Of a stretch of 64,000 nucleotides of DNA, positions 44,811-53,936 are shown piece by piece. Below the pieces are notes generated by a model that ran no database searches, was not told where the DNA came from, and saw only the letters and a list, made by a program, of their open reading frames with translations. How positions within the stretch are numbered: the stretch's first letter is position 1; each line of letters begins with the position of its first letter. Position numbers and translations under genes: made by a program. This stretch comes from Nitrospinaceae bacterium (lineage in GTDB: Bacteria > UBA8248), in the NCBI GenBank assembly GCA_018669005.1, contig JABJAL010000086.1:1-64000 (forward strand), given 5' to 3'.

Positions 44811-45726
44811 TAATATTTTCCTCCTCGACAAAGGCGATGAACCGCCTGAGTCCTTCCCGAAGATCGACTCGAGGCTCCCAGCCGAACGATTTCGATCGGC
44901 TAATATCGGCTAGCGTTACCTCCGCCTCTCCGGGTAGTTCATCCTTGAATATTGCCGGCATATCCACACCCACCATTTCTTTGACAATTTCCAAAATTTC
45001 CTTCACCGAATAATTAACTCCGGAACCGACATTGCAGACAAGGCCATCCGTCCTTTCATCAAACGCAGCCATGATATTGAAATCTGTTACATCGTCTACA
45101 TATATAAAATCTCTTCGCTTTTCCCCGTCACCGTAAATGATCGGACGCTCTCCCTTTAAAAGCTTCAAAACAAAAGCGCTCATGAGAGGAGGCATACTCC
45201 GGCGCCAATCCTGCAGAGGTCCATATACATTGAAGTAACGAACAATCGTAATTCGCTGATCGAAAAATCTTTCATAGTTCCTGCATATTGCCGCACCCGA
45301 ATTTTTACTTGTCGCATAAACACTAAAAGGAGAGATTTCATCTTCTGTAGATGGGAACTCCAAAATCCCCTCATATTCAGCGGATGTATCTGAGTATACA
45401 ATTTTTTTCACGCCTGCTCGACGAGCTGCCTCCAATACATTCACGGTTCCAACGACATTGATCTCAGCCGTTTCAACCGGATCTTCAAGACAATCAGGAA
45501 GGCAGTTTTTCGCAGCCAGATGAAAGACGTAATCCACATCCTTAAAATACGGATAAATCTCCTTGGTTCGTATATCTGCTTCGTAAAATTCAATACAGTC
45601 ATCAATATTGGTGCGAGCCCCACTTGAAAAATTATCGATACCAATTATTTCGTGCTCTTCTTTCTTGAGACGGGTGGCCAAATTACTGCCAATAAAACCT
45701 GCAACTCCCGTTATTAGAATCTTCAC
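44782..45726 (-). CDS. NAD-dependent epimerase/dehydratase (extended SDR)
   Basis: 314 residues. KILITGVAGFIGSNLATRL is the GxxGxxG motif, VDYVFHLAAKNCLPD, VYSDTSAEYEG and FSVYATSKNSGAAICRNY (Y-x3-K) are extended SDR features, and ERPIIYGDGEKRRDFIYVDDV the C-terminal hallmark. Such enzymes act as 4-epimerases or 4,6-dehydratases of nucleotide sugars. The GTG at 45726 follows AAGGGGG at ideal spacing and matches the family start; the ATG at 45768 would add 14 unlikely residues. It is the promoter-proximal gene of the minus-strand series down to 38027. Confidence 0.87.
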   Translation of the reverse strand: MKILITGVAGFIGSNLATRLKKEEHEIIGIDNFSSGARTNIDDCIEFYEADIRTKEIYPYFKDVDYVFHLAAKNCLPDCLEDPVETAEINVVGTVNVLEAARRAGVKKIVYSDTSAEYEGILEFPSTEDEISPFSVYATSKNSGAAICRNYERFFDQRITIVRYFNVYGPLQDWRRSMPPLMSAFVLKLLKGERPIIYGDGEKRRDFIYVDDVTDFNIMAAFDERTDGLVCNVGSGVNYSVKEILEIVKEMVGVDMPAIFKDELPGEAEVTLADISRSKSFGWEPRVDLREGLRRFIAFVEEENIIESSRTGGR

Positions 45727-45873
45727 AGGTTTCCCCCTTAAAGTTTTAATTCTTAGGCATCCGAGCATTCAGAGAACCCATCACCATTCAAGCCCAACAT
45801 ACTTATTATTAAAATAATTCTTTCCGAAAAAAGAAGACCTCACCATACACACTATTTGGTCTGAAAAACACTT

Positions 45874-47937
45874 CTACAAAAGATCCCTGATGGCAGGATC
45901 AATATATTTTTTCTTATCTTGCAAAAGAATTTCTCTTGCCTTGTACTTAAAGTCTGGATGAATCATAAGCGCATCTCTAAAAACCCGAAGTCCGTATTCC
46001 CTATCTGCTGGCGGGAGATTCTTCCAATATGAAAGATAAAACATCGACACTTTGAATTTCAGACCCGGATTAACACGGTCAAGATAAAGAGCAAGACGAA
46101 AAGATGAGTTATAATTTAAAAGTATCTCGTCCGATATCCTCGCCTGGCATTTATTTTCATATTGCGCCATTAAACCTTTCGTTAATCCTATATAGTAGTG
46201 GTATTCTGGATTTAATGGGTTTATTAGGCTTGCTGACTTAAATTTCTCCAGTCCCTTTTGACCATGCCAAATTAATTCACATCGAGAAGTCCGATGCCCT
46301 ATTTGCAAAAATACAAGAAAGCTCTTTCCACGGCTAAACAATTTCTTTTCCTCTGAAGAATTGACACTCAAAATAACGAATAGCAATATCCCACAAACAA
46401 TTATTACCGAACTGACAAGCCATTTCCTACTCCATCTCGAAAATCGAAACGAAACCATTTTAAATTTACAAGTAGAGCGATCACGCTTCCCATGGAGTCC
46501 AACTGTAATTGCAAGAAGGGCCATTATAAAAATAAAAAGAACCGCATTCGCTGGCATATGAAGTGAAAAATCAACCAAACTGTGTAGGCTAATATAAATA
46601 ACCGAACCTATTCCTCCTGCTATCCATCCCTTCGTTTCAAGATCCTTTGCATTGATAAATCCTTTCAAAATAAATTTCATGAACAAAATTATTGCGAAAA
46701 ATACTGCAACACTACCCACAATCCCAGATTCGATTAATAACTGAAAGTAATCGTTTTCCAAATGAGTAAAAATTATCTTTGGACTGATCGTTTGATAACT
46801 AGTGAATATGGAAGAAAATGCACCTAGGCCAACTCCCAAAAGAGGATAATCTTGAAAAATTTCTATCGCATTTGCCCAAAGATCAAAACGTCCTTCCGTC
46901 AAAAGAATTTTCTCAATATCCAGAACCTCTAAGCGTCCCATTACATCCTTTAAATCTAAATACATAGCAATCAATGGAATCGACAAAATTGAAATTCCAC
47001 ATACGACCCATATTTTCTTTCTAATTTTTTTATAATTCAAATAGGCATATAAACTCAAAAATATCAGCACCACACCAGCACTAAAAATTCCACCTCTAGA
47101 CAAAGACATGAACAATGCCAAAATCATCACCATAGAAACGAATAACATGACGACTTGTCTGCTCAAATAATCATTGCTTTGCTTTAAATTTATAAAAGTC
47201 TGATTCTCAAATTTGCTGTATTTTTTTTTAAATTCTATCTTTTTGGTCGCTAACATTCCCAACGCTAGAGGTATGATCATTCCTATATAACTTGCAAAAT
47301 GATTTTTGTTGATAAAAGTTCCAAAGGGAAATCGTCTGGGTCTCAGCGGAATAAACCAAAAAGCCATACCATTCCATGAAATTTTTTGAATGATTGCGAA
47401 CAGGGAATATCCGAATCCCAAAAAAGCCAGGACCCGCAAGAAAAACAATACATCTCCTCTTGTCTTGAAGTTATTTACGGTCACGATAAATATAAGCATA
47501 TATGATAATAATTTCAGCAATTCCACCGATGTAGCGTAGCGATTTACGCTCAATTGCATAACAACATTTTTTCTGGGTTGTTTTTTTAAGCTAATTTCAG
47601 AATTTATTTTTTCGGAATGCGTTATATGGTAGAGGTTTTGTCTAGCAGGTGAAATCCAAGAAATGAAGGTTTCAGAAATCGGAATCAACTGAAAGATGAC
47701 GACTAAAATGAAACATCCAACCGGAATCAAAAAGGTCGACCACAAAATTTCTAAATTTCCACACCAGACACATTTAATAATCCAAGTAGCTGCCAAAAAT
47801 AAAGATACGACCTGAATTGTTATATAAGCACCTGGTAGAACTGAACCGAAAGGAAGAGGAGATACCCCTAAAAGGAATACTAATCCCCACTTCAAAACAA
47901 AGTGACATCCCTTCTCTATACCCTTAACCTCTTTCAT
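45874..47937 (-). CDS. O-antigen ligase/polymerase family membrane protein
   Basis: 687 residues. About a dozen hydrophobic segments occupy residues 15-500; a large loop holds YPLLGVGLGAFSSIFTSYQT and FTHLENDYFQLLIESGIVG, the Wzy_C/WaaL signature with the conserved H..N.Y. The last ~170 residues are soluble with TPR-like character (NPLNPEYHYYIGLTKGL), probably periplasmic. Either ligase or second polymerase is possible beside the Wzy at 23083. AT-rich, 105 nt downstream of the wzc-like gene. Confidence 0.83.
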   Translation of the reverse strand: MKEVKGIEKGCHFVLKWGLVFLLGVSPLPFGSVLPGAYITIQVVSLFLAATWIIKCVWCGNLEILWSTFLIPVGCFILVVIFQLIPISETFISWISPARQNLYHITHSEKINSEISLKKQPRKNVVMQLSVNRYATSVELLKLLSYMLIFIVTVNNFKTRGDVLFFLRVLAFLGFGYSLFAIIQKISWNGMAFWFIPLRPRRFPFGTFINKNHFASYIGMIIPLALGMLATKKIEFKKKYSKFENQTFINLKQSNDYLSRQVVMLFVSMVMILALFMSLSRGGIFSAGVVLIFLSLYAYLNYKKIRKKIWVVCGISILSIPLIAMYLDLKDVMGRLEVLDIEKILLTEGRFDLWANAIEIFQDYPLLGVGLGAFSSIFTSYQTISPKIIFTHLENDYFQLLIESGIVGSVAVFFAIILFMKFILKGFINAKDLETKGWIAGGIGSVIYISLHSLVDFSLHMPANAVLFIFIMALLAITVGLHGKRDRSTCKFKMVSFRFSRWSRKWLVSSVIIVCGILLFVILSVNSSEEKKLFSRGKSFLVFLQIGHRTSRCELIWHGQKGLEKFKSASLINPLNPEYHYYIGLTKGLMAQYENKCQARISDEILLNYNSSFRLALYLDRVNPGLKFKVSMFYLSYWKNLPPADREYGLRVFRDALMIHPDFKYKAREILLQDKKKYIDPAIRDLL

Positions 47938-48042
47938 GTTTACGTAACACCTGTCATACGTCTGCTAAACTTTAGTTATCATCACTCAATAACACCTCAC
48001 CAAGAATTTTGTACTTTTCATATTCAAAAATTTCATACGCCA

Positions 48043-50229
48043 TCACACATAACTCCCATACTTCTTACCGTAGCCATAATAATAATAGCCTTCAGTTTTT
48101 TTCATCCGATTCAATATCAATCCCAAAATATTCACATCCAGTTCCTTGATCTTTGAAATCGCCTGTCTAAGCATTTGGGAATTTATCTGGTTGACATCAA
48201 GCACCATCAAAATACCATCCACACATTGAGACCAAATCAAGGGATCACTCACGGCTAGCAATGGGGGAGTATCAATTATTATATAATCATAATTCTCCCG
48301 ATAAGAATCAATCAAAGGTTTCAATTCCAAAGGTGTGAGTAGACTTGCGAATTGATCCCCTTGGGAATTAATGCCGGAAACAAGCACATCCATATTTCCG
48401 CTCTCATAGTTGATTATAACCTCCGAACTATCTTTATGATCAAAAAGGATGTCTTGAATCCCCTCAGAACCTTTCACATTCAACCATCCCCTGAGTCCCT
48501 CCCTATAAAAATCACCATCAATCAGTAAAACTTTTTTATTTGTTTCACTAAGAATTACACCCAAAACTGCAGAAATCAGACTTTTTCCTTCCGCAGGTAT
48601 ACAACTTGTTACTTGAAACACTTTATTAGAATTACCGGCCCGGAATGCCAACAATGTTCTAATTTGGCGAAATTGCTCCAAGGTACTAGCTTCCATATTC
48701 TTTAAAAAAATTCGCTCAGCTCTATTTGACATTTTGCCAAAGTCAGAAATCACCCCAATTGTCGGTGCCCCTACAATTTCCTCAGCTTCATCTGGACTCT
48801 TGATTCGCATATCGAAATAATCTATCAAAAATGCTACTGCAAACCCAAAAAACAAACTAATCGCTCCCGCAAGAAAAATATTTCTAGTTTTTTTGGGCCG
48901 TACCGGGTGGGCGGGAATCTCTGCCACATCAATTATCCTGATGTTACTAGTATCCAGACCTTCCATAAGATTTGTTTCTTTTTTTCTACTTGCGATATTT
49001 TCAAATATCTTTCTATTCGTGTCTGAAGTTCTTTTCAAAACATTATATTGGACTGTCAACCTACCCAGTCGAAGAGCTTCTTTTTTTTGAATTTCAAGAG
49101 CCTTATCGAATGACGCCAGGCGTTCTGATGCCACCTTGTAGCGTGCCATAACACTTCGAACAACCCTTTTAATTTCTTTATTCATTCGGGTCTGAGTTTG
49201 TCCAATTTGTGATTTGAGACGTTTAACTATTGGATGACCATTCTTGTATCTTTTAAGCAACACAGATTGCTTATTCAGCATGGAAATCATCTCACGTCTC
49301 ATACTCTGAATAAGATCATTATCAATGACTTCAGGCAACGATGAAAGGATTTCAATATTTTTTTCGGAACGCAATTTCCCTGTCAATAACCCTAGAGAAA
49401 TCTTTTCCGTCCTCGCATTCATCACAACTTTGTTTAAATTCTTCAATTTTTGCGTAATAATATTTTCCCGGTCTTCCAAAGATACAATGTTATGAGTTTC
49501 CTTGTAATCTTGAAGTTTCCGCTCAGATTCCAATAACAAATTACGAGATTTATTCCATTCAACATTCAGCCATTCGGTCGCTTCTCGGGTGGCTTTATAT
49601 TTCAGATCAAGAGTCATCTTCAAATACACTTCCCCAATCTTATTTGCCATTTGTGCCGCGATTACTGGATCATGTGATTCATAAACTATGTCCACAAGCC
49701 GAGTCCTGCTTACGGGTAAAATTTGGAGGCGACTGGCAAGAGCATTCATAGCTCTTCTTCTAGGGGTAAGGGATTGCATATTCGGTTGTTTTTTCCTGCC
49801 ACCGACATTCGGATTTCCCAATTTAATCTGTAAAAATGCGATTGCTTCGCCTACAAGGCTCCTCATACTAAATGTTTGTACTTGTTTTCTGGAAATTCCA
49901 TACCCTTCCCTGGAATCCAAATGAAGCGCATCTACAACACGGCCAGCCAGAGCCCGACTAGAAAGAATTTTATACTGTGTCGATAAATACTCCGGTGAAT
50001 GGCCCACACTTTGTCCCAACACTTCCTCAAATTTAATTACATTGGGGTTTTCCGGCTCGATCAACACTCTGGTAGCCGCCGAAAAGATAGGTACAGCCTT
50101 GAAATTTAATACTAGGGAGACAGTGAGGGTTGCCAAAAAGATCAATGCAATCAACCATTTATGTTTGAATAAAATGGACAAATAATCTTTAAGATGAGGT
50201 ATTGCAGGAATTGTTAAATTTTCATTCAT
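48043..50229 (-). CDS. wzc: Wzc-type polysaccharide co-polymerase with tyrosine autokinase domain
   Basis: 728 residues. A Wzz domain with TM1 (about 28-48, LIALIFLATLTVSLVLNF), long coiled coils (about 215-420), a Pro-rich segment before TM2 (AEIPAHPVRPKKTRN, then LAGAISLFFGFAVAFLIDYF), and a cytoplasmic BY-kinase with Walker A SCIPAEGKSLIS, Walker A' VLLIDGDFYREG and Walker B YIIIDTPPLLAVSDP. The C-terminus EGYYYYGYGKKYGSYV is the Tyr cluster that is autophosphorylated. It controls chain length and export. No Wza or cognate phosphatase is visible in the window. Confidence 0.92.
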   Translation of the reverse strand: MNENLTIPAIPHLKDYLSILFKHKWLIALIFLATLTVSLVLNFKAVPIFSAATRVLIEPENPNVIKFEEVLGQSVGHSPEYLSTQYKILSSRALAGRVVDALHLDSREGYGISRKQVQTFSMRSLVGEAIAFLQIKLGNPNVGGRKKQPNMQSLTPRRRAMNALASRLQILPVSRTRLVDIVYESHDPVIAAQMANKIGEVYLKMTLDLKYKATREATEWLNVEWNKSRNLLLESERKLQDYKETHNIVSLEDRENIITQKLKNLNKVVMNARTEKISLGLLTGKLRSEKNIEILSSLPEVIDNDLIQSMRREMISMLNKQSVLLKRYKNGHPIVKRLKSQIGQTQTRMNKEIKRVVRSVMARYKVASERLASFDKALEIQKKEALRLGRLTVQYNVLKRTSDTNRKIFENIASRKKETNLMEGLDTSNIRIIDVAEIPAHPVRPKKTRNIFLAGAISLFFGFAVAFLIDYFDMRIKSPDEAEEIVGAPTIGVISDFGKMSNRAERIFLKNMEASTLEQFRQIRTLLAFRAGNSNKVFQVTSCIPAEGKSLISAVLGVILSETNKKVLLIDGDFYREGLRGWLNVKGSEGIQDILFDHKDSSEVIINYESGNMDVLVSGINSQGDQFASLLTPLELKPLIDSYRENYDYIIIDTPPLLAVSDPLIWSQCVDGILMVLDVNQINSQMLRQAISKIKELDVNILGLILNRMKKTEGYYYYGYGKKYGSYV

Positions 50230-50885
50230 ACTAACTGTTTATTAGCCTCCATAGGTTCGGTTAACCAAAATTTATTTAATTGTGGACAGCATTTGGTCTT
50301 ATGTTATCAGCGAAACTACCTATTTTCAATTCGCTAATTTCATTCCAGAACCCATTCCCATCCCATATCATGGAGTTAGAGTCAAATTTGGTGGATTTGA
50401 CGTTCTCCCGAAAAGCTACTTCAGCGGCAAAATGAGTATTCTGACAAATTCACCCGCTAGGGGGATTTTGCCGTGCGCAATTCGAAGTTTACAGAGAACT
50501 AAATAGCCTTTGCCCTCAAACAGGCTGAGACCTGAGTTTCGATATCCGAAGTGACCCGCTAGATGGGAGTCACCGAGGAGACATTCTACCGCTGGGAGAA
50601 GAAGCACGGAGGTCCTGCCACCAGCGAACTCAGGCATCTGAGACAGCTTGAGGAGGAGAACTGCAAACTCAAAAGCAGATGGTGGCCAACCATAGACTCG
50701 AGAAAGCACACGCTCCGTGAAGTCATTCAAAAATGGATTAAACTATAGATTATACCTCAGAAGAATCTTTCCTCGCACTCAACTCCCCCACCGTGAGAGG
50801 CCCTACCAAAAGAAGGATGAATATTCCTGAACTTGAAACATGATAAAAATTGTCTCATAATTTTGGTTAGAATAAGGAAAATATC
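50230..50885. other. Divergent spacer between wzc and fkbM with a transposase remnant
   Basis: The first ~240 bp should hold the wzc promoter on the minus strand; no clear boxes. 50473-50748 holds a decayed IS3-type OrfA (separate entry). The last ~130 bp are AT-rich and lead into the fkbM gene at 50886. I see no matching inverted repeats that would delimit a complete insertion sequence. Confidence 0.5.
50473..50748 (+). pseudogene. Degenerate IS3-family transposase OrfA
   Basis: From a GTG at 50473 the frame reads VRNSKFTEN-stop-IAFALKQAET-stop-VSISEVTR-stop-MGVTEETFYRWEKKHGG, then SELRHLRQLEEENCKLK. This is the helix-turn-helix and leucine-zipper sequence of IS3-type OrfA (usual KFTEEQIAFALKQAE...FYRWKKKYGG...LEEENRKLK). 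Three nonsense codons and then frame changes (KQMVANHRLEK in another frame, LREVIQK back in the first) show long decay. No OrfB follows. It marks an old insertion between the wzc-terminated cluster and the plus-strand cluster. Confidence 0.75.
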
Positions 50886-51761
50886 TTGGTACCTAAAGTT
50901 ATTTACGTAAAAACTCAGGGTTCGGAGAGGGCTATTGGATTGTCAATGAAAATTTGGTGTGTTTTCAAAGATTTAGTTTGCATGATTAAAATTTGCGGAT
51001 TGAGAATATTTTTTGTTTATTTGGGCAAACTATTTCTAAACTACAGAATAATAATAAAGAATAAAAATTTAGTCTCCGCGGATCTTGCCATGGCCGGATT
51101 GGATATAATTTCTCGCGTTTCAAATAGAAGTATAAAATTGGATGGAAGGTATTTTGGGGGTGTCCGGGAGATTTACTTAAGAGGAGTTTATTTCCTTCCG
51201 GCTGGATTTGAAATAAATCATAATGATACGGCAGTCGATTTAGGTGCCAATGTAGGCGTTTTTTCAATGATTGCAGCAACTTTGGGAAAAAAAGTAATCG
51301 CGGTCGAAGCTCAATCGGGGGTTTTAGATGAGATACGACTAAACGCAAAAAAAAATGACCTGATGGATAAAATTTCAATTGAATTTGGAATGATAGGCTC
51401 CGAATCGGGCCTATTTAGTGATTACAATGGACTAGAATCAGCATCACACTATGGAAAAAAACCTCCCATATTATCGATGAATAAAATTTTGTCTCGCCAT
51501 AATTTAAAGGTGATAGATTTTTTAAAAATAGATATCGAGGGATCTGAGTTTGATTTGTTAAATCGGGATACCGCCTGGCTGTCGACCGTAAAGAAAATTG
51601 CGATGGAAGTTCATCCTGAATTTGGAAAAGTAGAAAACCTCAAAACAAAACTGGAAAGTGAAGGTTTCTTCGTAAGTATTTTCTCCCTTGAATGCAAGAG
51701 GGTTGATGAAACAAATAGGGGTTTTGATGGAAATTGTTTCGTTTTTGCGAAGCGCAAATGA
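50886..51761 (+). CDS. FkbM-family methyltransferase
   Basis: 291 residues. DTAVDLGANVGVFSMIAATLG is motif I, KKVIAVEAQSGVLDEIRLNA follows, and VIDFLKIDIEGSEFDLLNRD is the FkbM signature. The TTG start at 50886 follows AAGGAAAA. The gene is distinctly AT-rich (many AAA/ATA codons), unlike the FkbM genes at 13269 and 15553, which suggests a separate origin. Probably O-methylates a sugar of the glycan. Confidence 0.83.
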   Translation: MVPKVIYVKTQGSERAIGLSMKIWCVFKDLVCMIKICGLRIFFVYLGKLFLNYRIIIKNKNLVSADLAMAGLDIISRVSNRSIKLDGRYFGGVREIYLRGVYFLPAGFEINHNDTAVDLGANVGVFSMIAATLGKKVIAVEAQSGVLDEIRLNAKKNDLMDKISIEFGMIGSESGLFSDYNGLESASHYGKKPPILSMNKILSRHNLKVIDFLKIDIEGSEFDLLNRDTAWLSTVKKIAMEVHPEFGKVENLKTKLESEGFFVSIFSLECKRVDETNRGFDGNCFVFAKRK

Positions 51762-52126
51762 ATTCACAATGAAAACATATTAGATCAAACCCCGAAGGGA
51801 CCAACAATAATTTTCATATTGCTCACACCCCGGCATCACCCCAGCCACCTGGGGAGGGGATCATGCTAAGAGTTATATCGAGTGTTTCCGGCATCCAAAT
51901 TCGAATTTCTTCTACAAACAAAACCGATCCATGGTAATATCATTTTAGTTAGGGTTCTGATTGGGAAATGACAATTTGCGGTTTGGTGCTTTTATGATGA
52001 TTGATGCTTCTCCAAGATTACCGGGAACCAATAAATTTTTCTAACCTGATTTTCTGTTGAGTATCGCAGACTGTTGCGCCATAAATACTGAAGGCGTCTC
52101 TTCACCCACAAGGCTTTACAATTCTC
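51762..52126. other. 365-bp intergenic region, nothing recognised
   Basis: Mixed-composition spacer between fkbM and the GNAT-like gene, probably with a promoter for the latter. I see no gene-like frame, strong hairpin or repeat. Confidence 0.45.
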
Positions 52127-53242
52127 ATGAATAATTCTCCCAAACTAACCTTAAGAGAAGTAGAATTCGAAGATTATTCGGAATTTGAGGAATTAAAAAA
52201 AAGAGTCGGCCTGTCCAGTGATTCCCGAGAGTACTGGGATCACCTATGGAGCAACCCCACGTTTAAAGAAGAGGGGATCGATCTTCCTCACGGATGGTTC
52301 CTTCTAGACGGGGAAAAAACTGTGGGGCACATCGGAAATATGCCCCATGTATTCTATCTCGACGAAGAAAGACATGTAGCAACGACATCAACTGCAATGG
52401 GAGTTGACTCAAAATACCGCGCCTACAGCATTCTTTTGGCAGACACATTTTTCAAACAAAAAAACGTTGACCTTTTCATAACAACAGGCATCGAATCTGT
52501 ATGTAAACTTTTCGAGTTCCTTAAAGGAAAAAAAATACCACAACACGATTACAACCAAGTATTATATTGGATACTTAATCCAACCCAATTTATCGAAGCT
52601 GGCCTTAAAAGAAAAGGGCAATCCTCTTACCCTATACTGTTGGGCGGAAAAATCTTAGGCTTGCCCGTATTCTTTTTCGAGCAACTCTATCGAAAATTTT
52701 CAATCGACAATCAAGATAAGTTTCACATGACAGAAATTGACCCACTGGAAATAAGTTACGAATTTGAAATACTCTGGGAACGAAAAAAAATAGAACGGAA
52801 TCGTATTCAGTTTAGCAGAAATTCCGCTCTTCTTCGATGGCATTACAACCCACCCGCAAAAACCTTTAAAACTAAAATCATTTGCTGCCATGACAACAGC
52901 AGATTAATTGGATATGCAGTGCTACGTAGCGAATTCGAGCCATCAATCGGCTTACTCCGTTCGAAAATCGTGGACTTAATAGCTGAAAAGGATGACCCCA
53001 AAATTATCGACCATCTTTTTCGAGGCTGTTATAAGTACGCGCGCGAAAGCGGATGCGGAGTAATCGAAGTAATCGGATTCCCACGAGTCATCAGGGATTG
53101 CCTCGACAAATACAAGCCTTACAAAAGATACTTGCCCAGCTTTCCGTATATTTGCCGCATTGCAAATAAACAACTGACAGATATACTAAAGGATGAGAAA
53201 AGATGGTATTCGAGCCTTTATGAAACTGATGGGGCTTGGTAA
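52127..53242 (+). CDS. GNAT-like acyltransferase-fold protein
   Basis: 371 residues. The N-terminal third (LTLREVEFEDYSEFEELKKR, WFLLDGEKTVGHIGNMP, TSTAMGVDSKYRAYSILLAD) resembles a GNAT domain with a beta-bulge and CoA-loop region. The C-terminal part (KTKIICCHDNSRLIGYAVLR, ...KIVDLIAEKDDPKIIDHLF, YARESGCGVIEVIGFPR) looks like a second GNAT-like half. Such two-domain proteins transfer acyl or aminoacyl groups. It lies upstream of the VOC, ACP and ligase genes, so it may use an acyl-ACP. Substrate unknown. Confidence 0.65.
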   Translation: MNNSPKLTLREVEFEDYSEFEELKKRVGLSSDSREYWDHLWSNPTFKEEGIDLPHGWFLLDGEKTVGHIGNMPHVFYLDEERHVATTSTAMGVDSKYRAYSILLADTFFKQKNVDLFITTGIESVCKLFEFLKGKKIPQHDYNQVLYWILNPTQFIEAGLKRKGQSSYPILLGGKILGLPVFFFEQLYRKFSIDNQDKFHMTEIDPLEISYEFEILWERKKIERNRIQFSRNSALLRWHYNPPAKTFKTKIICCHDNSRLIGYAVLRSEFEPSIGLLRSKIVDLIAEKDDPKIIDHLFRGCYKYARESGCGVIEVIGFPRVIRDCLDKYKPYKRYLPSFPYICRIANKQLTDILKDEKRWYSSLYETDGAW

Positions 53243-53318
53243 ACTCCGAGCGTTCTTCAAGTGCGGATGCGTTGGAGAGAGTCTCCACAATTACGATTTT
53301 TACTAAAAGACCACAAAG

Positions 53319-53738
53319 ATGAAAAATCCTCAAACCACACCTACATTTAAATTTCACCACTTAGGAATTGCATGTAAAAGTTTCGTGCAATGCAAAGAAA
53401 TAGTAAATACTTTTTTCGAAATCAAAAGTGAAGGTGATGTCATTTTTGATTCAAACCAAGATGCTATCCTGTGTTTGCTGACGAACGAAGAAGACCTAAA
53501 AATTGAATTGATATCTGGAAATATTGTACAGAAATTCGTTAATAACAATCAGAATTTTTATCATACCTGTTTCCGGGTGGAAAACATAAATAACGCTATC
53601 GTTTTCCTGAAAAGAGAAAGGAAATCTATTGTCATCTCCGAACCTAAGCCGTCAATGTTATTTAACAACTGCGTTGTCGCGTTCTTGTACACCCCCATCG
53701 GAATTGTTGAGCTGATTCAAAAAAATGACGCACAATAA
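53319..53738 (+). CDS. VOC (glyoxalase/methylmalonyl-CoA epimerase-like) protein
   Basis: 139 residues. FHHLGIACKSFVQCKEIVNTFF carries the first metal-ligand His, LKIELISG the first Glu, FYHTCFRVENINNAIVFL the second His and YTPIGIVELIQKN the second Glu, the order H...E...H...E of VOC epimerases. These act on CoA- or ACP-linked acids or other small molecules. Its place before an ACP/ligase cassette suggests it processes the acyl group made there. Specific reaction unknown. Confidence 0.75.
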   Translation: MKNPQTTPTFKFHHLGIACKSFVQCKEIVNTFFEIKSEGDVIFDSNQDAILCLLTNEEDLKIELISGNIVQKFVNNNQNFYHTCFRVENINNAIVFLKRERKSIVISEPKPSMLFNNCVVAFLYTPIGIVELIQKNDAQ

Positions 53739-53936
53739 CTATAGCCACCATTTCATTCTACCCAATACAAACAGCCTGATTGAGCGAACACACGAGATCG
53801 AGTCATAAAAAATGACTTGTTTATTATGCCTCCCAAAATCGGCATAAGACTGATATAGTGGCAATTGAGCACTTTTATCTTTTTGATAAATATCAATTCA
53901 TAAGCTAATTTTGCTTTCCATTTGGAGGGACTCAAA

